Below, one piece after another: positions 34,058 through 42,206 of a DNA stretch of 62,261 bases. The position numbers were made by a program, and so were the translations under genes. This DNA comes from an uncultured Planctomycetota bacterium (lineage in GTDB: Bacteria; Planctomycetota; Phycisphaerae; UBA1845; Fen-1342), in contig CAADGM010000085.1 of assembly GCA_900696535.1 (NCBI GenBank), positions 1-62,261 of the forward strand, in the 5' to 3' direction. Within the stretch, counting starts at the first letter, position 1. Every line of letters starts with the position of its first letter. The notes under the pieces are model-generated. The model ran no database searches. It saw only the letters and a list, made by a program, of their open reading frames with translations, and was not told the origin of the DNA.

Positions 34058-35992
34058 ATGGGGCGCGGTCAGTCGGCCTGCATGCTCAGGCAGGATTCCG
34101 TGGACGCACCATCGTCGTCGGCACTCTCGGGCTCTGCGTCGTTGCACGCTGAACCGCGCGCCGCGGGAGTGCCCGCGGCCGAGCGCGCCAGCCAGCCCGG
34201 CGTGGTGACGCGCCGAACGTGCGGGGGCTCCGAGTGGCTTTGCCTCGGAGCGGGCCAGCGCGTGCTGTCGGAAGCGCCTCCCGAGTCGTGGGCCCGGCCC
34301 GCGGAGTCCGGGTGGGAACTGATCAAACACAACGCACGCCGCGAGGTCTGGCGCGCGCCGCTCGGCGGCCGGGTGTACTACGTCAAGTACTACTTCGCGC
34401 GCCCCTGGCGCGACGCCTTGAACGCCCTGGTCGGCCGGTCTGCGCACCGCGCGGAGTGGACCAGCGGCCTGTACGCGGCCCGCGCGCGGCTGCCCGCAGT
34501 GAGTGCCATCGCCTGCACGCCCCGGCTCCAGCGGATGGAGGCGTCGGGGCAGCCGGGCCGCTGGTGCGCCGTGCTCGTGACCGAGGGCATCGAGCCCGTG
34601 CGTCCGCTGAGTGACTTCTGGCTCGAGCTGATGACAGACGAGGACGTCGGGCGTTGTCGACGCGACGTGCACCAGGTCATCGAGCGGCTGGCCGAGCTGA
34701 TCGCCCGCGCGCACCAGTCCGGCTTCGAGCACCGCGACATGCACGCCGCCAATATCCTCGTACAAACCGTCGCCCCGGGCCGCTACCAGACGCTCTTCGT
34801 GGACCTGCAAAGCGCTCGGCGTGGCCGCTACGTGGACGATGGCGCCGTCGTCCGCAACCTGGCCCAGCTCAACCAGTGGTTCCGCAAGCACAGCACCACC
34901 GGCGACCGGCTGCGATTCCTGCGCGCATACCTGCGGCGGCGCGACGAGCTCGAGCCAGTCTGCGACTTCGGGCGCCGGCTCGGACTCGACTTCGGCCGGC
35001 TGGTCCGCGCCTTGGCCCGCGCGGCCCGCGATCACGCCGGACGCCTGGGTGTCCGTCGCGATCACCGCACGGGCCGTGACGGACGGTACTTTGCGCGCGT
35101 GCGGCTGAGCGAAGGCTGGCGCGGCGCGGCGATGCGCACGTGCAAGCACCCCAGCCCGCACTCCGCGGCCTCGCAGCTCACGCTATCGCGGGAGTGGTGG
35201 CAGTCGCAATTCGCGCGGCCGCTGCAATGGTTCGATCCGTCCGTCGGAGAGTCGTGCAAGAACTCGCACTCGGCCCAGGTGCGTCGGGCCGTGCTGGACC
35301 TGCCCGAAGCGGGTCAGCTGCCGGTGATCATCAAGCGCCCGCTGGCGCGCAACTGGCAGCGCCGGCTGGTGCAGCTCCTGACGATCTCGCGCAGCCGGCG
35401 CGCCTGGAGCCGAGGCTACGCGCTGCTCAACCGCGACGTGCCGACGGCGAGGCCGCTGGCAGTCTTCGAGCGGCGCTGGGGCCCCTTCGTACTCGACAGC
35501 CTGCTGGTCACGGAGGCCCTGCCCGGCGCGCTCGACCTGGAGCAGTTTCTGCGCCGGGCCCGCGCGGAGCGTACGCCGACCGAGTGGCAGGCACTCAAGC
35601 GAGCGCTCTTGCCGCTGCTGGTCGCGCATCTGCGACGTCTGCACGAGCGTGGCTTCGCACACCGCGACTGCAAGGCGGGCAACATCCTGGTGGCCGAGCG
35701 GCCGGCGCTCAAACTCCTGTGGATCGACCTGGACGGCATCCGCTTTGTCGGGCGACCGACGCAGCACCAGCAGTGGCGCGCCCTGGTCCGTCTGCACCTC
35801 AGCCTCGCCGAGGTCCCGGGCCTGACGCGAACCGACCGCGTGCGCTTCCTCCAGTCCTACCTGGCGCACTTCGGCGTGGCGCGCGCCGCCTGGCGGCGGG
35901 CCTGGCCCGCTCTATCGAGCGCCGCCAGCGCCAAGCAGCGCACGCTCGCCGCCCGCCGCGCCTGGAAGCTCAAGCACTACGGGCGCATCTGA
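34058..35992 (+). CDS. Tandem double LPS-kinase-like (WaaP/Kdo kinase) protein
   Basis: A protein of 644 residues with two lipopolysaccharide-kinase-like domains in one chain. The first (about residues 85-320) has RVYYVKYYF for the ATP lysine, HRDMHAANIL at 225-234 for the catalytic loop and FVDLQSARRG for the metal aspartate. The second (about 370-620) has PVIIKRPLAR, HRDCKAGNIL at 535-544 and WIDLDGIRF. Both catalytic loops look intact. Kdo/WaaP kinases phosphorylate inner-core LPS sugars at the cytoplasmic membrane. Two copies in one protein could phosphorylate two positions or may have diverged. The start is uncertain (ATG 34058 or 34082). A TAGTAT box lies at 34025-34030. Confidence 0.82.
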   Translation: MGRGQSACMLRQDSVDAPSSSALSGSASLHAEPRAAGVPAAERASQPGVVTRRTCGGSEWLCLGAGQRVLSEAPPESWARPAESGWELIKHNARREVWRAPLGGRVYYVKYYFARPWRDALNALVGRSAHRAEWTSGLYAARARLPAVSAIACTPRLQRMEASGQPGRWCAVLVTEGIEPVRPLSDFWLELMTDEDVGRCRRDVHQVIERLAELIARAHQSGFEHRDMHAANILVQTVAPGRYQTLFVDLQSARRGRYVDDGAVVRNLAQLNQWFRKHSTTGDRLRFLRAYLRRRDELEPVCDFGRRLGLDFGRLVRALARAARDHAGRLGVRRDHRTGRDGRYFARVRLSEGWRGAAMRTCKHPSPHSAASQLTLSREWWQSQFARPLQWFDPSVGESCKNSHSAQVRRAVLDLPEAGQLPVIIKRPLARNWQRRLVQLLTISRSRRAWSRGYALLNRDVPTARPLAVFERRWGPFVLDSLLVTEALPGALDLEQFLRRARAERTPTEWQALKRALLPLLVAHLRRLHERGFAHRDCKAGNILVAERPALKLLWIDLDGIRFVGRPTQHQQWRALVRLHLSLAEVPGLTRTDRVRFLQSYLAHFGVARAAWRRAWPALSSAASAKQRTLAARRAWKLKHYGRI

Positions 35993-36058
35993 GAGGGCGG
36001 GGCCCAGCGGGGGAAACTCGACCTACCTCAGGCCGCGCGTCTTGCCGCGGACGGGGCG

Positions 36059-36793
36059 TCAGGCCGTCGACGACACCGGGGCCGGCGATTCGGGCTTGGC
36101 ATGGGGGACGATGAGTTTGTCGTGCAGCCCGAGGCGCTCGAGGTAGGCGTACATGACCGGCAGGGTCTTGATGACGCTCAGGTCGTCGTGGGTGTCCGTT
36201 CCGAGCGTGAGGAAGATGCGGTGCTCGCGGAGGGTCTTGAACCAGGCGTCATGCTCGGCCAGCGGGATGAACTTCGAGTTCACCTCGTAGATGATGCGGG
36301 CATTGGCCAGCGTACGCACGACCTGCTGCATGGGCGTGTTAGGGAACTGGACCCGCACGTCGCAGTGCGCGAGGCCGACCGGGCACGGCCAGCGGCGGGC
36401 CTGGTTGGCCAGGGTGGTCAGTCCCGCCCAGTCGACGAACTCGAACAGCACATAGTCGACCCCCTGGAGCATCGTGCGGATGTGCTCGAGGTGGTGCTTG
36501 TTCAGTGGCCAGTTGATCTCGGCGCCGCACAGAATCTGGAGCTTGCCCGACCAGCGCTGCTGGGCCTCGCGGACCGAGGCGATGTAGTTCCGCGCCTCCC
36601 GCCCGAAGACGCGATCGAACTCGCGCTCGTTCGTCACTTCGCGCGACGAGGGCGTCGCAAAAAGGTGGTCGCAGATGCCCACCCCGGCCACCTCGAATCC
36701 GCATCGCAGGTGCGCCTCGCAAATCTCGTCGATCAGGTACGCCCCATCCGAGAACGGGGTATGGTTGTGGAGACTGTACAGCGGCTGACCCAT
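36059..36793 (-). CDS. PHP domain phosphoesterase-like protein
   Basis: A protein of 244 residues. The PHP metal-binding motifs occur in order: LHNHTPFSDG near the N-terminus, GICDHLF, CGAEINW, LAHCDV and GTDTHDD. These histidines and acids bind a trinuclear metal centre in histidinol-phosphatase-like and other phosphoesterases. GGAGGA lies four bases before the ATG at 36793, which fixes the start. The substrate cannot be predicted. The 204-base gap to the flavin reductase on the same strand holds nothing recognised. Confidence 0.88.
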   Translation of the reverse strand: MGQPLYSLHNHTPFSDGAYLIDEICEAHLRCGFEVAGVGICDHLFATPSSREVTNEREFDRVFGREARNYIASVREAQQRWSGKLQILCGAEINWPLNKHHLEHIRTMLQGVDYVLFEFVDWAGLTTLANQARRWPCPVGLAHCDVRVQFPNTPMQQVVRTLANARIIYEVNSKFIPLAEHDAWFKTLREHRIFLTLGTDTHDDLSVIKTLPVMYAYLERLGLHDKLIVPHAKPESPAPVSSTA

Positions 36794-36997
36794 CGTTCCT
36801 CCCGGGCTCACCCGAGGCACCCGGCCAACCGCGCGCTGAACGCGGCGCCGGCAACGCTTCGCCAAGAGTCTGCTGAAACGCCCGGGCTCAGACGGATACG
36901 CCCCGTGCACCGGCCCCAAACCATGTGCCAAGTGCAGCTTGCGACATCCACCGAGCCAGCCGAGCGACCCCCCCAACCTCCAACTCGCTGGCACCCG

Positions 36998-37483
36998 CTA
37001 GTAACGAAGCCCGCTCCGCCGCGTATGCACGAGCGGCGGCCGATCTTCAACCGCGGCGCCTTCGCTGACATCCACAATATACAACCAGTGGTCGCCGATG
37101 TCCACGCGGTGGACCACCTTGCAGACCAGGTGCGCCGCTGCCTGGGGGAGGGCGTACCCATTGCCACACTGGGTCGCCCCCAGGGCCGCCAGAGCCCTGG
37201 CCGCCTCCTGTGGCGCTTCGCCGAGCTGCCGCAGGACTCCCTGCCCGCCATCCGCCACCACGTTCAGGACGAAAGCCCCGGCGGCGTCGAGTGCCGGCAC
37301 AATGTCGCGTTCCTTGAAGAGGGAAATGACCAGCCGCGGCGGATCGAACCCGACTTGCTGAACGAACGAAACAACGATCGCGTGCGGCGCCCCTGCGTCG
37401 TCCTTCAAGGTGAGAACGAAGGCCCCGCTGACGATCTTCGCCAGAGCCTGGGAGAGATTGTGCATGGCTTCGTGGGTGCGCAA
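36998..37483 (-). CDS. Flavin reductase domain protein
   Basis: A protein of about 161 residues with the FMN-binding split-barrel fold. Diagnostic parts are IVSGAFVLTLKD, AIVVSFVQQVGFDPPRLVISL and FVLNVVADG, matching the flavin_reductase (DIM6/NTAB) family. Such proteins reduce FMN or FAD with NAD(P)H for a partner oxygenase or are flavoproteins themselves. The start may be TTG at 37483, which has GGGAG five bases upstream, or ATG at 37465. No partner oxygenase is next to it. Confidence 0.85.
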   Translation of the reverse strand: MRTHEAMHNLSQALAKIVSGAFVLTLKDDAGAPHAIVVSFVQQVGFDPPRLVISLFKERDIVPALDAAGAFVLNVVADGGQGVLRQLGEAPQEAARALAALGATQCGNGYALPQAAAHLVCKVVHRVDIGDHWLYIVDVSEGAAVEDRPPLVHTRRSGLRY

Positions 37484-38036
37484 ACGCGACTCCCGGCGAT
37501 GGCGCGCCCGACGTCGGGGCCGGGTCTAACCCTCCGCCAACGAGGCCGTGCCAATGCGGCGGCGGAGTATAGCCCGAGAATGGTCGCCATGCCGAGGCGG
37601 TGCGCGGGTTCTGAGCCGGTCTGAATCGCCCGGCACATCGAATCCGACGACTGCGTTCGTCGGCGTGGCGCCGCGCCGGTCAACCGCACACCGACACGGC
37701 GATATCGAGTTAACATGTTATATGAGAATGGCTTATGGAATTCTAACCAAGCGTGAACCCGGCGAATCGCCATGCCGTACTACTGGTGGACCTCCCAACA
37801 AACGTGCCTCTCCTCCTCCCGTGCCCGAGGTGGTCGCCAGCAACGGCGGCCACCTCGCGTGCGTTTCTGGAGCGGACGAACGTGCTCCGTGCAGGCGACC
37901 GGCCGTCGGCGGCGGCCATGAGGAGCGTCGAACTCGGGAGTTTGACCGCACGTCCCGCTCCAAATCGCCCTAGACTACGTCCCGCCGATCGCCGCACGGG
38001 CGCGGCTGGACGAGCGAGCAGGCAGATAACTTGGGT
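37484..38036. other. Intergenic region with an AT-rich island
   Basis: This 553-base divergent gap holds no gene that could be supported. Within it, 37700-37745 is markedly AT-rich against its surroundings and contains TAACATGTTA (37711-37720), a perfect 10-bp palindrome. The island may be a promoter or operator for either flanking gene, but no -35/-10 pair of good quality was seen. Confidence 0.4.
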
Positions 38037-39512
38037 ATGCGGCACAGCGCCTACATGTTTGTCGGCTTGCTGAGCGCGGCGTGGCCGCTCGTTGCCCTTG
38101 CCGCGCAAGCAGTCGAGACGCCGAGTCCCCCGTCACCTGATGCAGCCGAAGCCGTCGAGGTCCGCACGGTGCCGCTCCGGAGCCCGCTTCTCTGGGTATC
38201 GTCGAAGCGCCCAGTGGCCGAGGACAGGCCGTTGGTGCTCGCGGTCTTTGCAGGCAGCCGCCCCGTGGGCATCGCTGACCGCGTGGCGGACGGCCCCGGA
38301 CCGGGCGTATTCATGCCCCGCGTCTGGGAACCTGCCGCGAGCGCGACCGGCGTGCTGCGTGCCTGGGTGTTTGACGCTCGACCGAGCGCGGCGGACATCG
38401 AGCGCTGGCCGCGCGACGCCGAGTATTTCGCGGAGATCGACAGCGTAGGGCCGGGTGAGCGAACGGCTTGGATCACGGCCGGCCGCCGCGCGGGGGTGCG
38501 TGTCGGCGATTGCTGGTGGCTGCGCATCGAGGGGCAGCCCGCGGCCCGCTTCGATGTGCTCTGGGTGGACGAGGAACTGACCTTCGTCGAGGTTGTGGCG
38601 CTGCTCGCGGATCTTCAACTGCATCCACAGCAGCGCGTCGCGCGCTGGCCGACGCCGGGACAGCGGCGTGACGGCGTCACCGAAACCGCCGTCTCGTTCG
38701 TGACACGCACCGGCGGCGCCCGGGAAGTCTGGGCGCCGGCGCCGCGTGGCGTTCCCGTCCCCGATGAGCCCCATGTGACGTTCTGGCGCCGCGGGCAGGT
38801 GGTCGGACACGGCGTCGTCCAGCGGTACGACGAGCGATTCTGGTACACCTCTTTCGTGCCGACGTTGCCGGGCGCTGAGCCGCTGGTAGCGGACCGGATG
38901 GTAGTCCGCACGCTGCGCGACATCATCGAGCGGCGTTTCGCCGCCCGCGTGTTCGAGCTCTCGCCGGCGGGCGCCGTGATTGATGCCGGCGAGACGGACC
39001 GCGTGAACTTCGGCGACGTGGGCACGGTCTGGCGCGGCGGCCGAGTTGTTGGCCAGGTCACTGTCACGCAGGCGCAGCGTGCGTACTCGGTGGTGGCGCC
39101 GGCGCCGATCGGGGTTCCACCTCCAGGGCCCGGGGAGGCTGGGACGAGTGAAACGCAGCCAAGCGCGCGTATCGAGCCGCGCGCGGGCCCCGATCAGAGC
39201 AGCACGATCGAGCTCCGGATCGGCGACGAAATCCGATTCTGGACGCCCCCGCCGGCGCCGGTGCGCGTCGGCGTGATCGCGGCCGTGCTGGACGACCTCC
39301 TGTTCGCGGCCCGCTTCGAGCGCGAGCCACCGTCGGACGGGCTGGCGATTGTCGATGGCCGCGGTGTAACGATTGGTGTCGCCGTGCTCTTCCAACGCGA
39401 CGGCGCGGAAGCGTTGGGGTATGTCCCGCCTGCGTCGCGAAGCGCCCCGCTCGCGGCCGGTCACGCGATCATGGTGCTGCCGCCTATCGCCCCGCCGGCC
39501 GAGAGCCCGTGA
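38037..39512 (+). CDS. Secreted protein of unknown function with repeated beta modules
   Basis: A protein of 491 residues that starts with a signal peptide (MRHSAYMFVGLLSAAWPLVALA). The rest is rich in beta strands and proline. At least three stretches share a pattern of a GD turn followed by an aromatic strand and a VGxV strand: RVGDCWWLRIEG, NFGDVGTVWRGGRVVGQV and RIGDEIRFWTPP with VRVGVIAAV. This suggests repeated small beta barrels. No family was recognised. ATG at 38037 was preferred to TTG at 38031. It converges with uppP 37 bases downstream. Confidence 0.65.
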   Translation: MRHSAYMFVGLLSAAWPLVALAAQAVETPSPPSPDAAEAVEVRTVPLRSPLLWVSSKRPVAEDRPLVLAVFAGSRPVGIADRVADGPGPGVFMPRVWEPAASATGVLRAWVFDARPSAADIERWPRDAEYFAEIDSVGPGERTAWITAGRRAGVRVGDCWWLRIEGQPAARFDVLWVDEELTFVEVVALLADLQLHPQQRVARWPTPGQRRDGVTETAVSFVTRTGGAREVWAPAPRGVPVPDEPHVTFWRRGQVVGHGVVQRYDERFWYTSFVPTLPGAEPLVADRMVVRTLRDIIERRFAARVFELSPAGAVIDAGETDRVNFGDVGTVWRGGRVVGQVTVTQAQRAYSVVAPAPIGVPPPGPGEAGTSETQPSARIEPRAGPDQSSTIELRIGDEIRFWTPPPAPVRVGVIAAVLDDLLFAARFEREPPSDGLAIVDGRGVTIGVAVLFQRDGAEALGYVPPASRSAPLAAGHAIMVLPPIAPPAESP

Positions 39513-39549
39513 TGCGAGCGCGTGCGGGAACGCAGCCCGAGCGATCGCC

Positions 39550-40362
39550 CTACGGCTGCGCGAAGTAATAGACCAGGACCGCCACGCCGAGCACGACGCG
39601 ATACACGGCGAAGACCGTGAAGCGGTAGCGCTTCACGAATTCCAGGAATCCCGCCACGACCACCAGCGCGACGATGAACGCGACCGCGCTGCCGACCAGC
39701 ACGACCGCCAGGTGCTCGCCCGTCAACGTACCGCCCAGGTCCAGCAGCGTCTTGGCGGCAGCGGCGAGCATAGTCGGGATCGCCAGGTAGAAGGTGAACT
39801 CCGTCGCGACGCGCGGGGTCAGCCCGAGGGCCATGCCGCCGAAGATCGTCGCGCCCGAGCGCGACACGCCGGGCCACATGCTGATGCACTGGATGACGCC
39901 GATGAGGAAGGCCTGGAGCAGCGACACGTCCTCGAGCCGCATCGGCCCGGAACGCCGGCAGTAGCGGTCGATCAGCCACATGGCGACGGCGCCGACGATC
40001 AGCGCCCCAGCGACCGCCACCGGCATTTGCTCAAGGGGGTCGGTGTACTTCTTGAAGAGCACGGCCAGGATGACGGTCGGCACCATCGCAGCCACAAGCT
40101 GAACGAGGATGTGGTGCTTCCAGCCTGGCCGCGGCGGGTGGATTGTGCGGCGCCACAGGTCCCGGCCGAAGATAACGATGACCGCGAGGATGGCCGCGAA
40201 CTGGCTCACCCAGAGCAGGACGTTCCACGGCGGCTGGCCGGCATCGATCCCCATCAGCGGCATCGCCAGGACCATGTGCCCGGTACTGGATACGGGGAGG
40301 AACTCGGTCAGGCCCTCGATGATGCCGAGGATGACGGCGTAAACCAGGTCCACGAGCTTCAC
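39550..40362 (-). CDS. uppP: Undecaprenyl-diphosphatase
   Basis: UppP (BacA) dephosphorylates undecaprenyl pyrophosphate to recycle the lipid carrier of peptidoglycan and O-antigen synthesis. The signature ILGIIEGLTEFLPVSSTGH is at the N-terminus and SMWPGVSRSGATI forms the second catalytic segment. About eight hydrophobic helices and 270 residues fit the family. GTG at 40362 was chosen. It lies seven bases after the pgpA stop with GAAGGG just upstream. GTG at 40353 and TTG at 40386 are alternatives. It is the last gene of the pgsA-pgpA-uppP operon. Confidence 0.95.
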   Translation of the reverse strand: MKLVDLVYAVILGIIEGLTEFLPVSSTGHMVLAMPLMGIDAGQPPWNVLLWVSQFAAILAVIVIFGRDLWRRTIHPPRPGWKHHILVQLVAAMVPTVILAVLFKKYTDPLEQMPVAVAGALIVGAVAMWLIDRYCRRSGPMRLEDVSLLQAFLIGVIQCISMWPGVSRSGATIFGGMALGLTPRVATEFTFYLAIPTMLAAAAKTLLDLGGTLTGEHLAVVLVGSAVAFIVALVVVAGFLEFVKRYRFTVFAVYRVVLGVAVLVYYFAQP

Positions 40363-40369
40363 CTGCCCT

Positions 40370-40918
40370 TCAGCCTGCCAGCTCAACGCCCAGCCACGCG
40401 GCCGCCGGGGTCAGGCGCCAAACACACTGGCCGACCAGGTTGGCATAGAGCCCCGCCACCAGGTCATCGGTGAGAATCCCCCACCCGTCGCGCAGGCGCT
40501 CCGCCTGGCGCGCGGGCGGCGGCTTGATTACGTCCAGGATGCGGAAGAGAACGAACTGCCCCCCCACCACACAGCCCACGCTCCACCAATCCGCGTGGAG
40601 TGCGATCGGGAGAACGAGCAGGCTCATCCACTGCCCGGCGAATTCGTCGAGCACAAAGGGCTTCGGGTCGCGCGATCGAAATCGCTCGACGGCCCAACTG
40701 CCCCACGCCACCGATAGCCAGCTCGCCAGCGCGACGCCCAGGACGAGCAGCGACTCGAGAGCGCCCCGCGGCGCGCCGAGTTCCGCCGTCCCCCACCAGA
40801 GCAGGAGGAAGATCCCGACCGAAACGAGCGACCCCCACGTTCCGGATGCGACCGGGGCGAACCCGCTGCCCAGCACCGTGATGCAGGCGGTGCGGACACG
40901 CGCGGGGCCCCGCCTCAC
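40370..40918 (-). CDS. pgpA: Phosphatidylglycerophosphatase A
   Basis: A protein of 182 residues that removes phosphate from phosphatidylglycerol phosphate to give phosphatidylglycerol. Recognised PgpA segments are GSGFAPVASGTWGSL at the N-terminus, KPFVLDEFAGQW in the middle and RDGWGILTDDLVAGLYAN near the end, carrying the acidic metal-binding residues. The GTG start at 40918 overlaps the pgsA stop by four bases (GTGA). That overlap is strong support for the start and for translational coupling with the enzyme of the preceding step. Confidence 0.92.
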   Translation of the reverse strand: MRRGPARVRTACITVLGSGFAPVASGTWGSLVSVGIFLLLWWGTAELGAPRGALESLLVLGVALASWLSVAWGSWAVERFRSRDPKPFVLDEFAGQWMSLLVLPIALHADWWSVGCVVGGQFVLFRILDVIKPPPARQAERLRDGWGILTDDLVAGLYANLVGQCVWRLTPAAAWLGVELAG

Positions 40919-41610
40919 GGGGCGGTCTCCGCCACGACCGGGGCGGCCGCGACGGCCGGCTTCACGCTGCGCTCCACGCCGGCGCGCGGGCAAGCCCGCA
41001 GCTTGCCCACCGCGGCCGGGCCGGCCAGCAACTTCCAGGCACGGAATGAGTAGGTCACGGCCGAGGCCGCCGTCACAAGCACGGCCAGCCACACGAGCGT
41101 CCGCATCAGCCCGTCCAGCACAGCCAGGTCCCAAGCGTGCCGCCCCAGCACGAAGCCGACCGCGAGGCATTGGACGAACATCTTCACCTTGCCAATGCCA
41201 TCCGCCCCGAAGGAGCGCCCCGATGACTCGATCGAGGCCCGCAGCCCGGACACCAGGAGCTCGCGCGCAACGATGACGGTCGCCATCCAGCCCGCGACGC
41301 CGGTGATGTGCCGGCCGCCGGCCGTGAACGCCGCCCCACTGAACTCGATGAACGCGCCGCAGATCAGGATCTTGTCGACCAGCGGATCGACGATGCGGCC
41401 GAACGTCGTTTCGGCGTTGAGGCGCCGCGCGAGATACCCGTCCACGATGTCGCTGACCGCGGCGACAATGAAGAGCCAGAAGCACACCTGGAGTAACCCG
41501 CGGGCGTCGTCCAGCGTCCGCGCGTCGATCGTGGCAAGAAGCGCAAGGAAGATGATCGAGATGGCGAGGCGTGCGAGCGTGATCTGGTTCGGGACGTTGA
41601 CGATCGGCAT
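40915..41610 (-). CDS. pgsA: CDP-diacylglycerol-glycerol-3-phosphate 3-phosphatidyltransferase
   Basis: A protein of 231 residues. The CDP-alcohol phosphatidyltransferase motif is complete in DGYLARRLNAETTFGRIVD followed by PLVDK. Several membrane helices follow, and a short Ala-rich cytoplasmic tail. PgsA makes phosphatidylglycerol phosphate from CDP-diacylglycerol and glycerol 3-phosphate. It is followed directly by pgpA and uppP. A TACACT box at 41641-41646 on this strand could be the -10 of the operon. No Shine-Dalgarno is evident before the ATG. Confidence 0.93.
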   Translation of the reverse strand: MPIVNVPNQITLARLAISIIFLALLATIDARTLDDARGLLQVCFWLFIVAAVSDIVDGYLARRLNAETTFGRIVDPLVDKILICGAFIEFSGAAFTAGGRHITGVAGWMATVIVARELLVSGLRASIESSGRSFGADGIGKVKMFVQCLAVGFVLGRHAWDLAVLDGLMRTLVWLAVLVTAASAVTYSFRAWKLLAGPAAVGKLRACPRAGVERSVKPAVAAAPVVAETAP

Positions 41611-41951
41611 TCAACGGACTCGCAAGCGTGGGCGGGGCGGAGTGTAGCGGGCCGCACCCGTCGCCGAAAGCGAACGCGCCGAAGTGGTCGCTCAGGGCAA
41701 CCCTGCGCGTCGACACCTGCCGTGCGCGCGGTCCACGCGCCGACCAGGTTATCCGGAACTTGGTGTCGCGGCCGCCGACGGACGTGCCAGCGGTCCTAAC
41801 CGTTTACGAGTATTCAGCTTAGGCGGTCGCACCAACCGCGCGCACGCCAGGAGCGACGGAGTGAACCCGGACACGGACTTCGCGACGCGGCGCGCTCGTG
41901 TGCGCGTCACGTTCATCGCCGATCTGCCGCCAACTTTTTCGTCCTTCGACC

Positions 41952-41979
41952 TTGTCAGGTCGCCCGGAGCCGCTATAGA
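41952..41979 (+). promoter_or_regulatory. Near-consensus sigma70 promoter
   Basis: TTGTCA (41952-41957) and TATAGA (41974-41979) are separated by 16 bases. The expected start is about 41986, only a few bases before the terminator hairpin at 41990. It is the best-looking promoter in the window. It points toward the corrinoid cassette. Confidence 0.55.
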
Positions 41980-41989
41980 CTTTGATTGA

Positions 41990-42058
41990 CCGAGCGGCGA
42001 GCGGCACGAACAGGTTTCCCCCCGGCCTGTCGGCCCCCCGCTCGGGCCCTTTTTTTTT
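41990..42058 (+). terminator. Intrinsic terminator of a short leader RNA or small RNA
   Basis: CCGAGCGG (41990-41997) pairs perfectly with CCGCTCGG (42038-42045). An inner hairpin ACAGG/CCTGT lies at 42010-42030, and nine T residues follow at 42050-42058. CGAGCGG occurs twice in tandem (41991-41997 and 41998-42004), so the closing strand could pair with either copy. With the promoter just upstream, the transcript would be about 70-75 nt. It may be an attenuator leader for the genes at 42207 onward or an independent small RNA. No known riboswitch class was recognised. Confidence 0.6.
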
Positions 42059-42206
42059 GCGCCGACCGTGCCGCTGCCGGGGGGTTCTTGTCCAAAATCC
42101 GGATCAATTCCATCCTGTACTAGCCAGCGTTGCCGCATCACTGCGAGCAGGTGCGACTTGGCCCGGCAGGTTGCCCAGAGCCTCGTGCCGCACGACGCTA
42201 TGCACC

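Noticed and set aside
41986..42206. Possible cobalamin or SAM riboswitch ahead of the corrinoid cassette
   Set aside because: No B12-box or SAM-I/II/IV core was recognised in the short leader. The structure is reported as a terminator with possible switching, and an Infernal search would decide.
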